From Bacteroidaceae bacterium (lineage in GTDB: Bacteria; Bacteroidota; Bacteroidia; Bacteroidales; Bacteroidaceae), in contig JAGAQY010000034.1 in assembly GCA_017622495.1 (NCBI GenBank), positions 1 to 64,000 on the forward strand: 64,000 nt of DNA, read 5' to 3'. The notes beneath the pieces were generated by a model. That model was not told the origin of the DNA, made no database searches, and was given only the letters and a program-made list of their open reading frames with translations. The position numbers and the translations under genes were made by a program. Each line of letters starts with the position of its first letter. Position 1 is the first letter of the stretch. Shown in pieces: positions 26,569 to 35,445 of this stretch.

Positions 26569-28239
26569 ATGAAATATGGTAAACTACTGACAGTCCTCGC
26601 TTTGGCAGGACTGTTGCCGTTGTGTACGGCGGCACAAGACCTTGGCGACGAGTCGCAGAAGGTGACTCTGCATGGTAGCATACAGAGCGACATCCTCGTG
26701 CCACAGGAGGATGAGAGTATAGGCACAGGCAGTTACGACAATTGGGCACTGACCAACACGTATGCCGACCTCTATATGATGAGCAGGTATGTAGATGCAG
26801 GAGCAAGACTCGAGTTCACCCAATTCCCGCTCCCCGGCTTCGAGCCCGAGTTTCAGGGTTGGGGCGTTCCACATATATATATAAAAGGAAAGCTGCAAGG
26901 AGCCGAACTCACCGTGGGCGACATGTACGACCAGTTTGGCAGTGGCCTCATCTTCCGCACCTACGAAGAGCGCAGCCTGGGTATCGACAATGCACTACGC
27001 GGTGCCCGCCTTAACCTCACAGCCATCCCCGGAGTGCAGTGGAAGGTGCTCGGTGGTGTGCAGCGCACCTACTGGAACTGGAACCGCAAGGCTTGGGTAG
27101 CAGGCACCGATGCAGAGATGAACATCGACCATTACAGCACAGCCATGCAGGAGCGTGGCATCACCTGGATGGTGGGCGGCTCGTATGCCTTGAAGCACGA
27201 GGCCGACGAAGACATCATTGTGCCAGGTACCAACCTGCGCCTCAATCTGCCTACAAACATTGGCGCCTTCGACGTGCGCTCCCGCTTCCAGATGGGCAAC
27301 TACAGTCTGCTGGCCGAGTATGCATGGAAGGGACAAGACCCCTCTTTCGACAACGGGTACACCTATCATAAGGGACAGGCACTGATGCTCTCGGGCTCCT
27401 ACTCCACTCGCGGACTCGCCATCCTCCTACAAGCCAAGCGTAGCGACAATATGGCCTATCGCAGCCAGCGTTCACGCGAAGGCATGGCAGCCTATATCAA
27501 TCACATGCCCGCCTTTGCCTATCAGCACACCTATGCACTGCCTGCCCTCTACCCCTATGCCACGCAGAATGCCGATGGCGAATGGGCCTTCCAGGGCGAA
27601 GCATCCTACACCTTCAAGCGCAAGACTGCCCTCGGCGGCAAGTATGGCACCAAGGTAAAGCTCAACATGAGCCATATACGCGCTCTCGACAAGCACCCGG
27701 TAGAGATGAGCCACGGCACACTGATGGGCACCGATGGATACACGGGCTCCTTCTTCAAGATGGGCAAGGAACTTTACTACCAGGACATCAACCTACAGCT
27801 TGAGAAACGCATCACCAAGGACTTCAAGCTCAACGCCATGTATATGAACCAGCACTACAACCAAACCGTCGTTGAGGGTGAGGGTGGTATGATACGTTCC
27901 CACATCGCAGTGCTTGAGGGTCAGTACAAGATAAACAGCCAATACACGTTGCGTAGTGAACTCCAGTACCTCTCTACCCGTCAGGACGAGGGCGACTGGT
28001 GCTACGCCCTCGTAGAGCTATCGGCACTCCCCTACCTCATGTTTACCGTGAGCGACATGTGGAACTGCGGCGTCACCAACTTGCACTACTACATGGGCTC
28101 CGTCACCTTCAACTATGAGGCCCATCGCCTTATGCTCAGCTATGGCCGCACCCGTGCCGGATTCAACTGTGCCGGAGGCATTTGCCGCTACGTACCTGCA
28201 AGCCGTGGCGTACAACTATCGTATAACTATAATTTCTAA
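26569..28239 (+). CDS. DUF6029 family outer-membrane-type protein
   Basis: A 556-residue protein starting MKYGKLLTVLALAGLLPLCTAAQ, a signal peptide, then a long beta-rich body with Tyr/Trp-rich alternating strands through to the end (VQLSYNYNF), typical of an outer-membrane beta-barrel. I recognise DUF6029 by VTLHGSIQSDILVPQEDESIGTG.., VDAGARLEFTQFPLPGFEPEFQGWGVPH, and TVGDMYDQFGSGLIFRTYEERSLGIDNALRGARL. The function is unknown. An in-frame Met at 26461 is too far upstream and precedes an inverted repeat. It is followed by the Omp28-like gene on the same strand. Confidence 0.82.
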   Translation: MKYGKLLTVLALAGLLPLCTAAQDLGDESQKVTLHGSIQSDILVPQEDESIGTGSYDNWALTNTYADLYMMSRYVDAGARLEFTQFPLPGFEPEFQGWGVPHIYIKGKLQGAELTVGDMYDQFGSGLIFRTYEERSLGIDNALRGARLNLTAIPGVQWKVLGGVQRTYWNWNRKAWVAGTDAEMNIDHYSTAMQERGITWMVGGSYALKHEADEDIIVPGTNLRLNLPTNIGAFDVRSRFQMGNYSLLAEYAWKGQDPSFDNGYTYHKGQALMLSGSYSTRGLAILLQAKRSDNMAYRSQRSREGMAAYINHMPAFAYQHTYALPALYPYATQNADGEWAFQGEASYTFKRKTALGGKYGTKVKLNMSHIRALDKHPVEMSHGTLMGTDGYTGSFFKMGKELYYQDINLQLEKRITKDFKLNAMYMNQHYNQTVVEGEGGMIRSHIAVLEGQYKINSQYTLRSELQYLSTRQDEGDWCYALVELSALPYLMFTVSDMWNCGVTNLHYYMGSVTFNYEAHRLMLSYGRTRAGFNCAGGICRYVPASRGVQLSYNYNF

Positions 28240-28263
28240 ACCTCAATATTTACACCCCAATGT

Positions 28264-28398
28264 TTTTTTCTCACACAGATCTCACGAATCTCACAGATGC
28301 ATACATCGCTATCGCTCGTATGTTGCCATCCGGATGGTAAACGCAAGTGAAACGATGCGTGTGCTTTCGTGAGATTCGTGAGATCTGCGTGAGAAAAA
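28264..28398. repeat. CTCACGAATCTCAC-type inverted repeat
   Basis: Left arm TTTTTTCTCACACAGATCTC.. (28264-28293) and right arm ..GAGATCTGCGTGAGAAAAA (about 28369-28398) pair over about 30 nt with about two mismatches. Repeats of this CTCAC/AGATCT kind are common between Bacteroidales genes. Centre 28294-28368 has no coding potential. It lies between DUF6029 and the Omp28-like gene and would form a long RNA hairpin. Confidence 0.7.
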
Positions 28399-28433
28399 GA
28401 TATATCAGCGAGAACAATAACACATTTACTCTT

Positions 28434-29684
28434 ATGAACAAGAATATATTTAACATACTGCTCATTCTCCCCCTACTCTTCAGCTGCAGCGAGGTCATCC
28501 CCGAAGATGAGCGTTACGAAGAGCTACCCGCCATCGAAGCCAAGCGCAGAATCTTGCTGGAGGACTTCACCGGGCAGTTCTGCTCCAATTGTCCCGAAGC
28601 CCACAAGGTCATCAGCGAGCTGCAGACACAATACGAAGAAGATGTGATTGCCGTAGCCATCCATGCCGGCCACTTTGGCATCGCCGAGGGTAGCAACCCC
28701 AACGTCATCGGACTCATGCAGCCCGAGGGAGACATCTATGCCACACACTGGGGCGTAGAGGCCTATCCCATCGGGCTCATCAACCGCACCTCAGGACTGC
28801 TCAAGCATACCGAATGGGCAGCCTATGCACGCGAAGCCCTAAATCAAGAGGCAATGGTGGATATCGCCCTCGACTGCAAGGTCTCAGACGACAGCACCCG
28901 ACTCTGCATCAATACTGAAATCGTCTCCAACGCCGCCATGGAGGGCAACAACCTGCAACTTTGGATTACCGAGAGTAATATCAACGCAGTGCAGCAGAAT
29001 GGTGGTACGCTCGATGCCAACTACAACCATCACCATGTGCTGCGCGCTGCAGTCAACGGTCAGTGGGGCGAAGCGGTCACTATCCCAAGCAACACCGTTC
29101 ACTACATTGACGTGCGCGACAATTGGAACATCGACAATCTCTCCGTAGTAGCTTTCGTATATAACAACACAGACGGAGTACTGCAGGCCGCCGAGCATCA
29201 TTTCTCCGACAAGGGTCTTGCCCAGGATTCCATTCCTCAAGGCAACCAGAACGGTGGCATAGTGGTAGTGAGGGAGCTGACCTTCCTTTGCGGCGAAGAC
29301 ACCATCCCCAATGGCTCTACCTATACCTCCTCCAAGCTCGATGAGGCCTACACAGCCATGGGCATGACACGTTTCGTGCCGGGCATCGACCTCGTGGGCG
29401 ACAAAGACGGACAGGTTACCGTAACGGTAAAGTCGCTCAACCAAACCATGATTGAGATTTGCGCCTTCGGTGGTTGCCAGATGACATTGCCTCACCTCGG
29501 CTACTCGACCAGCGCATCGGGCACCATCACTGCCGGCACTCCACTGCCGCTCGACATCCACTACACCCCCACGACAAATAGTGAGGTTTATCGCGCCGAG
29601 GCACTCATCACCGTCTGCTACGAAGGCGAAGAAGCCAAAGCTGCCAGATTCACTCTCGTCATGACCAATACCACAGAAGAGTAA
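28434..29684 (+). CDS. Omp28-related lipoprotein with thioredoxin-like domain
   Basis: A 416-residue lipoprotein starting MNKNIFNILLILPLLFSC, with lipobox Cys at about 18. The next 250 residues are an Omp28-like thioredoxin fold beginning RRILLEDFTGQFCSNCPEAH (CxxC at about 50-53), then IGLINRTSG and HHVLRAAVNG. The C-terminal 120 residues are beta-sandwich-like (VTVKSLNQTMIEICAFGG). It is probably outer-membrane-anchored and may bind or reduce thiols. The longer in-frame start at 28347 lies inside an inverted repeat and is rejected. The gene ends at a terminator (29708-29748). A second Omp28-like gene lies at 32639-33754. Confidence 0.8.
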   Translation: MNKNIFNILLILPLLFSCSEVIPEDERYEELPAIEAKRRILLEDFTGQFCSNCPEAHKVISELQTQYEEDVIAVAIHAGHFGIAEGSNPNVIGLMQPEGDIYATHWGVEAYPIGLINRTSGLLKHTEWAAYAREALNQEAMVDIALDCKVSDDSTRLCINTEIVSNAAMEGNNLQLWITESNINAVQQNGGTLDANYNHHHVLRAAVNGQWGEAVTIPSNTVHYIDVRDNWNIDNLSVVAFVYNNTDGVLQAAEHHFSDKGLAQDSIPQGNQNGGIVVVRELTFLCGEDTIPNGSTYTSSKLDEAYTAMGMTRFVPGIDLVGDKDGQVTVTVKSLNQTMIEICAFGGCQMTLPHLGYSTSASGTITAGTPLPLDIHYTPTTNSEVYRAEALITVCYEGEEAKAARFTLVMTNTTEE

Positions 29685-29707
29685 GGTCGTCCCTAGATAA
29701 AAACAAG

Positions 29708-29748
29708 CAGCCGAAATCATCTATCACGATGAAATCGGCTGTTTTTTT
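29708..29748 (+). terminator. Terminator after the Omp28-like gene
   Basis: Stem CAGCCGA (29708-29714) / TCGGCTG (29735-29741), extended by TCATC/GATGA past a small internal bulge, followed by seven T and G. Located 24 nt after the stop at 29684. Confidence 0.8.
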
Positions 29749-29772
29749 GTATTCTATCCTCACCCACCTCTT

Positions 29773-29921
29773 ATGGCGAAAGTTCATAAATCGGTTGGCA
29801 ACCGTTAGGTCGACGCCCGTAGGGGCTTAAGTCAATGGCACAGCGTAGCGAGAGCAATGATAAACTTGTTTAATCATTGCCGAGCAAGCAAGCCATCTTA
29901 AGGTAAAGCCTTATATTGGCA
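29773..29921 (-). repeat. Dispersed intergenic repeat R, copy 2 (inverted)
   Basis: Inverted copy of the repeat at 256-378: it starts ATGGCGAAAGTTCATAAATC and ends TTATATTGGC, but carries an extra block ACCGTTAGGTCGACGCCC.. near 29800. A partial second copy of that block plus the AAGTCAATGGCACA..GCGAGAGC stretch follows at about 29949-30001, 140 nt downstream. With copy 3 (30280-30432) it brackets palindrome array C. Confidence 0.8.
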
Positions 29922-30061
29922 CAGCGCAGCGCCGATGCGGAACTGAAGGTTGACGCCAGTAGGGGGCTGAAGTCAATGGCACAATGAGCGAGAGCAGAGC
30001 CATGCTTTTGTGCGGTTTTCCATATTGCTGTTAACTGAAGGGTTGTGTCATAATATGCCGT

Positions 30062-30137
30062 CACCGCGGTGGCACAAATCCGTCACCGCGGTGGAACTAA
30101 AACGCCACCGCGGTGGCGCGAATACGTCACCGCGGTG
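30062..30137. repeat. Palindrome array C (22-nt period, CACCGCGGTG)
   Basis: Four copies of the perfect 10-bp palindrome CACCGCGGTG start at 30062, 30084, 30106 and 30128, exactly 22 nt apart. The 12-nt spacers differ but keep a common shape (G after the palindrome, then A-rich sequence, then CG and T or C before the next). The GC-rich motif stands out in an AT-rich neighbourhood. The rest of 29685-30574 holds the terminator, repeat R copies 2 and 3, smaller local hairpins (about 30330-30390) and the promoter at 30507-30538; no gene is convincing. Confidence 0.88.
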
Positions 30138-30279
30138 AAATGATATTTTCACAATGTATATATATGATTATCAAACTTATCCTATTTTCCTTTTATTGGG
30201 TAGTAAAAAACTGATATGCATCTCTTTTGGGGTCGTGGTGCTACTCCGATATATCCCATGCTTTTAGGTGGCAGCTTTC

Positions 30280-30432
30280 TGCCAATATAAAGCTCCGCAT
30301 TAAGATGGCTTGCAGAAGAGCAACAAGTTGCAACTCCTCGGGGAAACTGAAGTTTCCTTCGTCGCAACCGACGCTCCTCTCGCGTCGGCGGCAGAGCTCA
30401 CTGTGCCATTGCCAACCGATTTATGAACTTTT
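30280..30432 (+). repeat. Dispersed intergenic repeat R, copy 3
   Basis: Begins TGCCAATATAAAGC and ends GCCAACCGATTTATGAAC, as in copy 1, with a divergent GC-rich middle containing local hairpins (GGAAACTGAAGTTTCC at about 30341-30356, and CGACGC..GCGTCG). Its orientation is opposite to copy 2, so the two make a spaced inverted pair around palindrome array C. Confidence 0.7.
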
Positions 30433-30506
30433 GTAACCTGAAAATCGCTAAAACCGTCCTTTTCATCGGGGAACATGAAATTGTAAGTTTATTGTAAGGC
30501 GACATA

Positions 30507-30538
30507 TTTGGAAGATAAGACGGCATTACTTACCTTTG
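30507..30538 (+). promoter_or_regulatory. Promoter of the hypothetical lipoprotein gene
   Basis: TTTG (30507-30510), 20 nt, TACCTTTG (30531-30538): near-perfect Bacteroidetes promoter. It places the transcript start near 30545 and so fixes the ATG at 30575 rather than 30536. Confidence 0.7.
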
Positions 30539-30574
30539 CGACGAAAGAGCAATGAAAACCCAATCCCCACCGAT

Positions 30575-31285
30575 ATGAGCAAACGACTATTCCACCTCGC
30601 ACTCGGGCTCCTCTTACTGACCGATTGCTCTACAAAGAAAGAAGCTCCTGCGCCAACGCAACCAAGAGTGACACAGATCAACAGAATGGGGCAAAAGCAT
30701 CAAGCAATACGTACAGTGCCTGTTGTGTCCTCTTCGGGAACTCAGCGCAAGGCTACAGCCGACACTGCGACCTTGATGAAGCCCTTAAAGAAAAAGGAAC
30801 ATATCTACAAAGGATTCCACGAAGCGAGAACAGGAACAGACCTTGATAACCACACGAGGTTACTGACCATAATGAGCGAACACACGAACAGCGCCACCAA
30901 CAACATCGTATACCCCGACTATTATGGTGGGGTATACTATGATGACGTACAGCGTCTAGTGGTAATGATAACAGAAAGCGACAGCGCGTGCTCCCAAGTG
31001 AAGGAGCTGAAGGAGAGACTAGGCAACCGCAGAATCATCTATCGCACGTGCAAGAACTCCTACAACAGTTTGTTGGAGGTACAAGATACCATCATGGCTC
31101 AGTTTAGGCGCAAGACTCCTCTCGCCCTCAACATCGGGATGTTTGGTATATTCGACACGGACAATAAGGTAGGAATACACTTGACTGATGCCTCGGACGA
31201 GAGAAAACAGGAGTTGTTTGACCTAATCGGCAAAGAAAAGGTGATCATCATCGGCACTGGCCCAATAACTATTATTGACGACTAA
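30575..31285 (+). CDS. Hypothetical secreted protein or lipoprotein
   Basis: A 236-residue protein I do not recognise. The N-terminus MSKRLFHLALGLLLLTDCSTKK is a signal peptide, probably of the lipoprotein kind with Cys at about 18, though the Asp before the Cys is unusual. The next about 60 residues are Pro/Lys/Thr-rich and likely a flexible linker. The remainder (about 75-236) looks folded: YYGGVYYDDVQRLVVMITESD, KELKERLGNRRIIYRTCKNSYNSLLEVQDTIM, and an ending EKVIIIGTGPITIID. It is a single gene with a good promoter, convergent with the metalloprotease gene at 31316. Confidence 0.65.
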   Translation: MSKRLFHLALGLLLLTDCSTKKEAPAPTQPRVTQINRMGQKHQAIRTVPVVSSSGTQRKATADTATLMKPLKKKEHIYKGFHEARTGTDLDNHTRLLTIMSEHTNSATNNIVYPDYYGGVYYDDVQRLVVMITESDSACSQVKELKERLGNRRIIYRTCKNSYNSLLEVQDTIMAQFRRKTPLALNIGMFGIFDTDNKVGIHLTDASDERKQELFDLIGKEKVIIIGTGPITIIDD

Positions 31286-31315
31286 GTAGTCGTTTAATTC
31301 TCACGCTGGAATTAT

Positions 31316-32623
31316 TTACTCGAACATTACCAACTTATACTCATTCACACGAGCCGCCTTGGTTGCAGGCATCTGCTCGGGCAAGCGCACTTTGGGGCCA
31401 GGGATATAGGGGCTATGCTCCAGCACGTAGCGTATACGGGCAGCTTGCTGGGGAGTGAAGCGGTTGGCCTCGGTGTAGGCATAGTCCATGATATTCGTTG
31501 AGCGGAACTCCTCGCCCGTCTCGCAGTCCTCGCGCATCATAAGCAGCAGCTTCTCATTGTCATCGACACTGCCCCCCGATGTCATGCAGCCCTGCATAAA
31601 CTTGTCGTAAGCTACCTTATTGTAGGTGGGTGTATCGGTGCAGAAGTCGCTGTCGAGACAGATGTCGCGGTCGTAGGTCTCGGGATCTTCGGAGAAGGCA
31701 TGGCGCAGGCCGAGGAAATGTCCCAGTTCATGAGCCAACGTGTTCACCACATCGGTCATCGTGTAGTAGGCCTCGTGCGAATAGATATACTCATTGTTGA
31801 TGCTCACGCACTGCGGCCAAGGCAGCTCGCTCCAGTCGGCATCGTACTCCAGTTCGGTAAGGCCTTCCAGGGAGTGCGGCTTGACGACATAGGGGAAGTG
31901 TGAGATGCCGAGTATGCCCTTGTCTTCAAACGTATAGACAAAGATATTGACATAGCGGTTGGGATTCCACATATACTCGCAGTACTTCTTAGGCTCGCGT
32001 CCGTAGCCCATGAAAGCGCTGCTGTTGATGGAGGTGAGGTTGATTCTATGGCGGTCAACACCCGGCTCGGCAAGCAGGTTACCCTCAGGGTCTTCGGCAG
32101 CCATCACGAACTCCACACCGAGGTAGGCGCCACACTGCGCATAAATCTCATTGACGCCCTCGATGAGCGTAGCCAGATGCCCTTCGATGACATTCTGCTT
32201 CTTGTTTCCCTCCTTATTATATAATACGTGAAACACCACGGGGAGTCGATAGTAGGTAGTGGAATCGGGTGTGAGACGTTGCTGGACTATCTGCATAGTC
32301 TGCACAAGCGTCCCATCGGTACTACTGAGAGTCAATGTGGCAAAGCGCTCGTCCTGCCCCTCATTGGCCGACAGAGCCACTTGCACCTCGGCGTTACCTG
32401 CTCCCTCGGTCGTTTGTGGCACACACCACGAAGCGTCAGAGCCAAATGTCCACTCTACGTTGCTCTCTACCGTCAACGTAATCACGGTATCGCGTGGCGA
32501 GAGCACGATAGATGAGCCTTCACACAAAAGGCTAAGATGAGGCTGAGTCTCCTCTGTACGATCGCACGCTACCCCTGCGAAGAGGAGTAGCGTGACAATC
32601 ATTGATAGAAAATTCTTGCGCAT
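31316..32623 (-). CDS. Zinc metalloprotease lipoprotein (M43-like, BACON domain)
   Basis: A 435-residue lipoprotein protease. Signal with lipobox Cys at about 20 (LLLFAGVAC), then a BACON-type beta-sandwich (about 28-115, with VESNVEWTFGSDASWCVPQTTEG) that in Bacteroidetes often binds glycans or mucin. The protease domain (about 120-410) has HELGHFLGLRH (about 297-307), the HExxHxxGxxH signature of metzincins, and a downstream Met turn in STNIMDYAY. It resembles the zinc-dependent metalloproteinase lipoprotein family of Bacteroides. It follows the Omp28-like gene by 15 nt. Expected location is the outer membrane. Confidence 0.85.
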   Translation of the reverse strand: MRKNFLSMIVTLLLFAGVACDRTEETQPHLSLLCEGSSIVLSPRDTVITLTVESNVEWTFGSDASWCVPQTTEGAGNAEVQVALSANEGQDERFATLTLSSTDGTLVQTMQIVQQRLTPDSTTYYRLPVVFHVLYNKEGNKKQNVIEGHLATLIEGVNEIYAQCGAYLGVEFVMAAEDPEGNLLAEPGVDRHRINLTSINSSAFMGYGREPKKYCEYMWNPNRYVNIFVYTFEDKGILGISHFPYVVKPHSLEGLTELEYDADWSELPWPQCVSINNEYIYSHEAYYTMTDVVNTLAHELGHFLGLRHAFSEDPETYDRDICLDSDFCTDTPTYNKVAYDKFMQGCMTSGGSVDDNEKLLLMMREDCETGEEFRSTNIMDYAYTEANRFTPQQAARIRYVLEHSPYIPGPKVRLPEQMPATKAARVNEYKLVMFE

Positions 32624-32638
32624 AGCCTGGGGCTACAA

Positions 32639-33754
32639 TTAGTTGTTGTATGCAAAGGGCACAGACTTGCCCACGGGGCATTCTATGACATTGTTTACAT
32701 AGAAATTCTTGCCAGAGGCCGCAGAAACCAATACTACTACTTTACAGTTGGCAACATCAACAAAGTCGGCATCATCGGCATCGAACTCATAGTAATACTC
32801 GATGGTCTCGCCCTGCTCACATGAAGACTTTCCTCCAAGGAATTCGCCCTGGATAGGCGACAAGCAGCTGGCACCACGAAGCACAAAGTCATGCTCGATG
32901 AGTACGGTAGACATACCATTGGAGAACTCGTACCAGTTGCTCGACTGGTATGCGGGCAGTTTATCCTCTACAAGCCAAGCATTGATACGGTACGCACCGG
33001 CCTTACCTACCTTGACAGCGGCACGCACAGCAATTACCGACTTGCTGCTATTGGTAGCAACTGTGGCAGCAATACCTACATTGGCCTTTTCCTTGAGTTC
33101 CATGCCTGCTGATGCATTGATAACCTCAGAATTGATGTTGGGGTCGTTATTCTCAACAATCGCCTCAGGATTGAGGTTAAAGAATGATGAGGGGAATCCT
33201 TGTACATGCAATGCACTTACAACAGCCTCAGAAGCCTTACAACTAAACTCGTCACTACTATGTGTAGCCACCACTACCGTGTTGGCCGCATTGGAACCAT
33301 TTTCACGGAACAGTTCGATGGAACGTATCATATAAGGGCAGTAGCCACACCATGTACCTGTAGCCTGAGTCATCAGTACGTTATGGTGAAATCCACTGAA
33401 CTTATCGGCAAGTGTATCCTCAGGCAGTTCAACATAGAGTGCAGGGTTAGCAGCCTGTATAGAAAGTTGATTGGATGTCTGACCATTATAGGTGGCAAAC
33501 GCCTTATAGAACTTGGCCTCCGTAGTGGTGAAGAAATTGCCTGTAATAGGTTTGTTGTCGACATAGATGGTGGACTCGGCAGTCACGTCTACATCGCCCA
33601 CCTTCACAGTAAACTCAACACCCTCCTCGCCATCGGCTACAAAGAGGTCGGTCGATACAGTTAACACGGGCTTGCCCTCAACGGGCTTTTCCTCACATGA
33701 AACCATGCCAAACAGCATGGTCAGTGCGAAGAGTGAATAGATTAACTTTTTCAT
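32639..33754 (-). CDS. Omp28-related lipoprotein with thioredoxin-like domain
   Basis: A 371-residue lipoprotein starting MKKLIYSLFALTMLFGMVSC (lipobox Cys at about 20). After an Ig-like N-terminal part (about 28-100) comes the Omp28-like thioredoxin region: HHNVLMTQATGTWCGYCPYMIRSIELF, with CxxC (WCGYC) at about 134-138, then HSSDEFSCKASEAVVSALHVQGFPSSFFNLN. It ends VIECPVGKSVPFAYNN. The Met at 33754 is used; 33766 adds four residues. It is the second Omp28-like protein of the window, and a terminator separates it from the broken lipoprotein gene upstream. Confidence 0.78.
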   Translation of the reverse strand: MKKLIYSLFALTMLFGMVSCEEKPVEGKPVLTVSTDLFVADGEEGVEFTVKVGDVDVTAESTIYVDNKPITGNFFTTTEAKFYKAFATYNGQTSNQLSIQAANPALYVELPEDTLADKFSGFHHNVLMTQATGTWCGYCPYMIRSIELFRENGSNAANTVVVATHSSDEFSCKASEAVVSALHVQGFPSSFFNLNPEAIVENNDPNINSEVINASAGMELKEKANVGIAATVATNSSKSVIAVRAAVKVGKAGAYRINAWLVEDKLPAYQSSNWYEFSNGMSTVLIEHDFVLRGASCLSPIQGEFLGGKSSCEQGETIEYYYEFDADDADFVDVANCKVVVLVSAASGKNFYVNNVIECPVGKSVPFAYNN

Positions 33755-33764
33755 TTCGTTACAC

Positions 33765-33813
33765 AAAAAAAAGAATTGACAATGGAGATAGGCATAACTT
33801 CCCCATTGTCAAT
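33765..33813 (-). terminator. Terminator after the frameshifted lipoprotein gene
   Basis: Stem ATTGACAATGG (33775-33785) / CCATTGTCAAT (33803-33813), read on the minus strand and followed by a T-run opposite the A-run at 33764-33772. Confidence 0.8.
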
Positions 33814-33826
33814 CTAATTATTCAAA

Positions 33827-35431
33827 TTACTTATTCAAACCTGCGTTGTACTTCTCCTTGATCTGGTCGAGGACAGGAACAAAGTTCATCTTCACTGTAT
33901 TCACCTTCAAGGGCTCAGTGGGGAGGTATGTACGCTTGATGCGGTTGTTTACACGAGCCTTCTTATCGTTAGCGACCTTAGCAACACGTGCCAACGCTAC
34001 CTCATCATCTGTATTATCCTCTACGACTGCACCACGTGTGAGCACGATGTCTTCACAAGTGCTTGCCAGATAGGTAGGCCATCCATAAGAGATAGCACCA
34101 AAGGCAGGATAGTATACCTCACCATCAACCTCAACACCCTTGATTACGATAGAGTCGTTGTTGACAACCTCTACAGGATATGCTCCGTTGTATACAATGC
34201 TCTCATCGGCACCGTTAGGATTGTAACCCATCAAGAGCATGTCAAAGTAGTTCCATGTAGCAACAGGAGGCAAGAATGAGATGTTCATATCACCAAGGAG
34301 GAACAAGCTACCATCCTGCTGTACCTGGAAGAACAACTTAGGACCATAAGCGTAGAAGAGCTCCTCTACATCGTAAGCAGTATAGTTGGTAGCGCAGAAG
34401 AGATCCCAAGGTGTAGCATAGGCGTGAACAGCGTCGAGACCGAGACCCAAGATGTAGTTCTGGCCTTTGTACTTGTTCTTATACTTCTCTGCCAAGTTCT
34501 TATACTGTGCAAACTGGGCATCTACCTGAGCTTTAGCATACTCAGCAGCCTCGGCCTCAGAAGCGCCATTCTCAATAGCCTTGTTGAAGTGGCTGTCATA
34601 TACGTTAGCATAGTACTCGTGGCTAGCATCGAATGAAACGGGAGAGTTGTCAAACTCAGCACCGAAAGAGAGTGATGTGTAGAGGGTATCATACCATATA
34701 GAGTCTACAGTCCACCAGTTTTCATAGGTCTCATCAGACATCCACAACTCCTCTTTATGCTTCTGTACGATGCGTGCAGTCCACTCACCCTTCAAGTTCT
34801 CGTTGAGTGATGCGTAAGCAGGAGCCTCGGGGAGAGCGGGAAGCTCAGCCGAACGGCTAACACCTGTATATACAGTCATGCCCTCATCCTCGTTGAATGC
34901 ACCGATAATCAATGTAGTCTCAGCATCCTCCATTGAAGGGATACAGATGGTAAGACCCTCATCGCTATTGATAGCATTGATGTCCTCCTCAGTGAGATAC
35001 TCGCCATAGAGTGTGAGCAGGTCTTCCAAAGTAGAACCATAGTTGAGCTGCTTAGCCACCTCCCTAGTGTAGTTGGCAATGTGCTTAGCTGCATATACAT
35101 TCTTCTTCTCAGACTTGATGTTGAACCATGCCAAGTTAGGAGTTACCTCACCTTCAGGATTCACATCCTGGGTGATTGTCACCTCTGCTGCGGGGAGAGT
35201 TGACTTGGTCAAAGTCACATGGATTGAGTCGTAGCTGAGCACTGAGCCATCTTCCTCATATACACCAATAACGCTGATGATATAGGTAGAGTCGACTTCC
35301 AAGAGACCGTAGGTATTCTCGTCAAGTTCAAAGTTCTGAGTGCCGCTAAATCTCTCAGCGCCGAAGTAGTCGAGCAGCGTAGAAGGCATCGCCTCCTCAT
35401 TTACGTAACTTACGAGCATATTGTATGACAT
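33827..35431 (-). CDS. Lipoprotein gene, C-terminal part after a frameshift
   Basis: A 534-codon frame that continues the lipoprotein gene starting at 36426. No signal peptide precedes its first Met (MSYNMLVSY). Reading upstream in the same frame gives VQYVVAPFDK joined to MSYNM, which aligns with the end of the other fragment (TADDEY) if one base is added near 35455. The protein is beta-rich and acidic with Tyr/Trp-rich stretches and no domain I recognise. It is followed by a terminator. The frameshift may be real or a sequencing error; translation of this part alone is doubtful. Confidence 0.6.
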   Translation of the reverse strand: MSYNMLVSYVNEEAMPSTLLDYFGAERFSGTQNFELDENTYGLLEVDSTYIISVIGVYEEDGSVLSYDSIHVTLTKSTLPAAEVTITQDVNPEGEVTPNLAWFNIKSEKKNVYAAKHIANYTREVAKQLNYGSTLEDLLTLYGEYLTEEDINAINSDEGLTICIPSMEDAETTLIIGAFNEDEGMTVYTGVSRSAELPALPEAPAYASLNENLKGEWTARIVQKHKEELWMSDETYENWWTVDSIWYDTLYTSLSFGAEFDNSPVSFDASHEYYANVYDSHFNKAIENGASEAEAAEYAKAQVDAQFAQYKNLAEKYKNKYKGQNYILGLGLDAVHAYATPWDLFCATNYTAYDVEELFYAYGPKLFFQVQQDGSLFLLGDMNISFLPPVATWNYFDMLLMGYNPNGADESIVYNGAYPVEVVNNDSIVIKGVEVDGEVYYPAFGAISYGWPTYLASTCEDIVLTRGAVVEDNTDDEVALARVAKVANDKKARVNNRIKRTYLPTEPLKVNTVKMNFVPVLDQIKEKYNAGLNK

Positions 35432-35445
35432 CTTGTCGAAAGGAG

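Noticed and set aside
28884..29720. 278-codon open frame on the minus strand
   Set aside because: Antisense to the Omp28-like lipoprotein gene and covering its terminator.
30062..30137. CRISPR array
   Set aside because: Repeats of only 10 nt with 12-nt spacers, fully palindromic, no cas genes; the same holds for arrays A, B and D.
29760..30450. Complete insertion sequence or MITE with transposase
   Set aside because: The inverted copies of repeat R bracket non-coding DNA only; no transposase frame and no clear target duplication.
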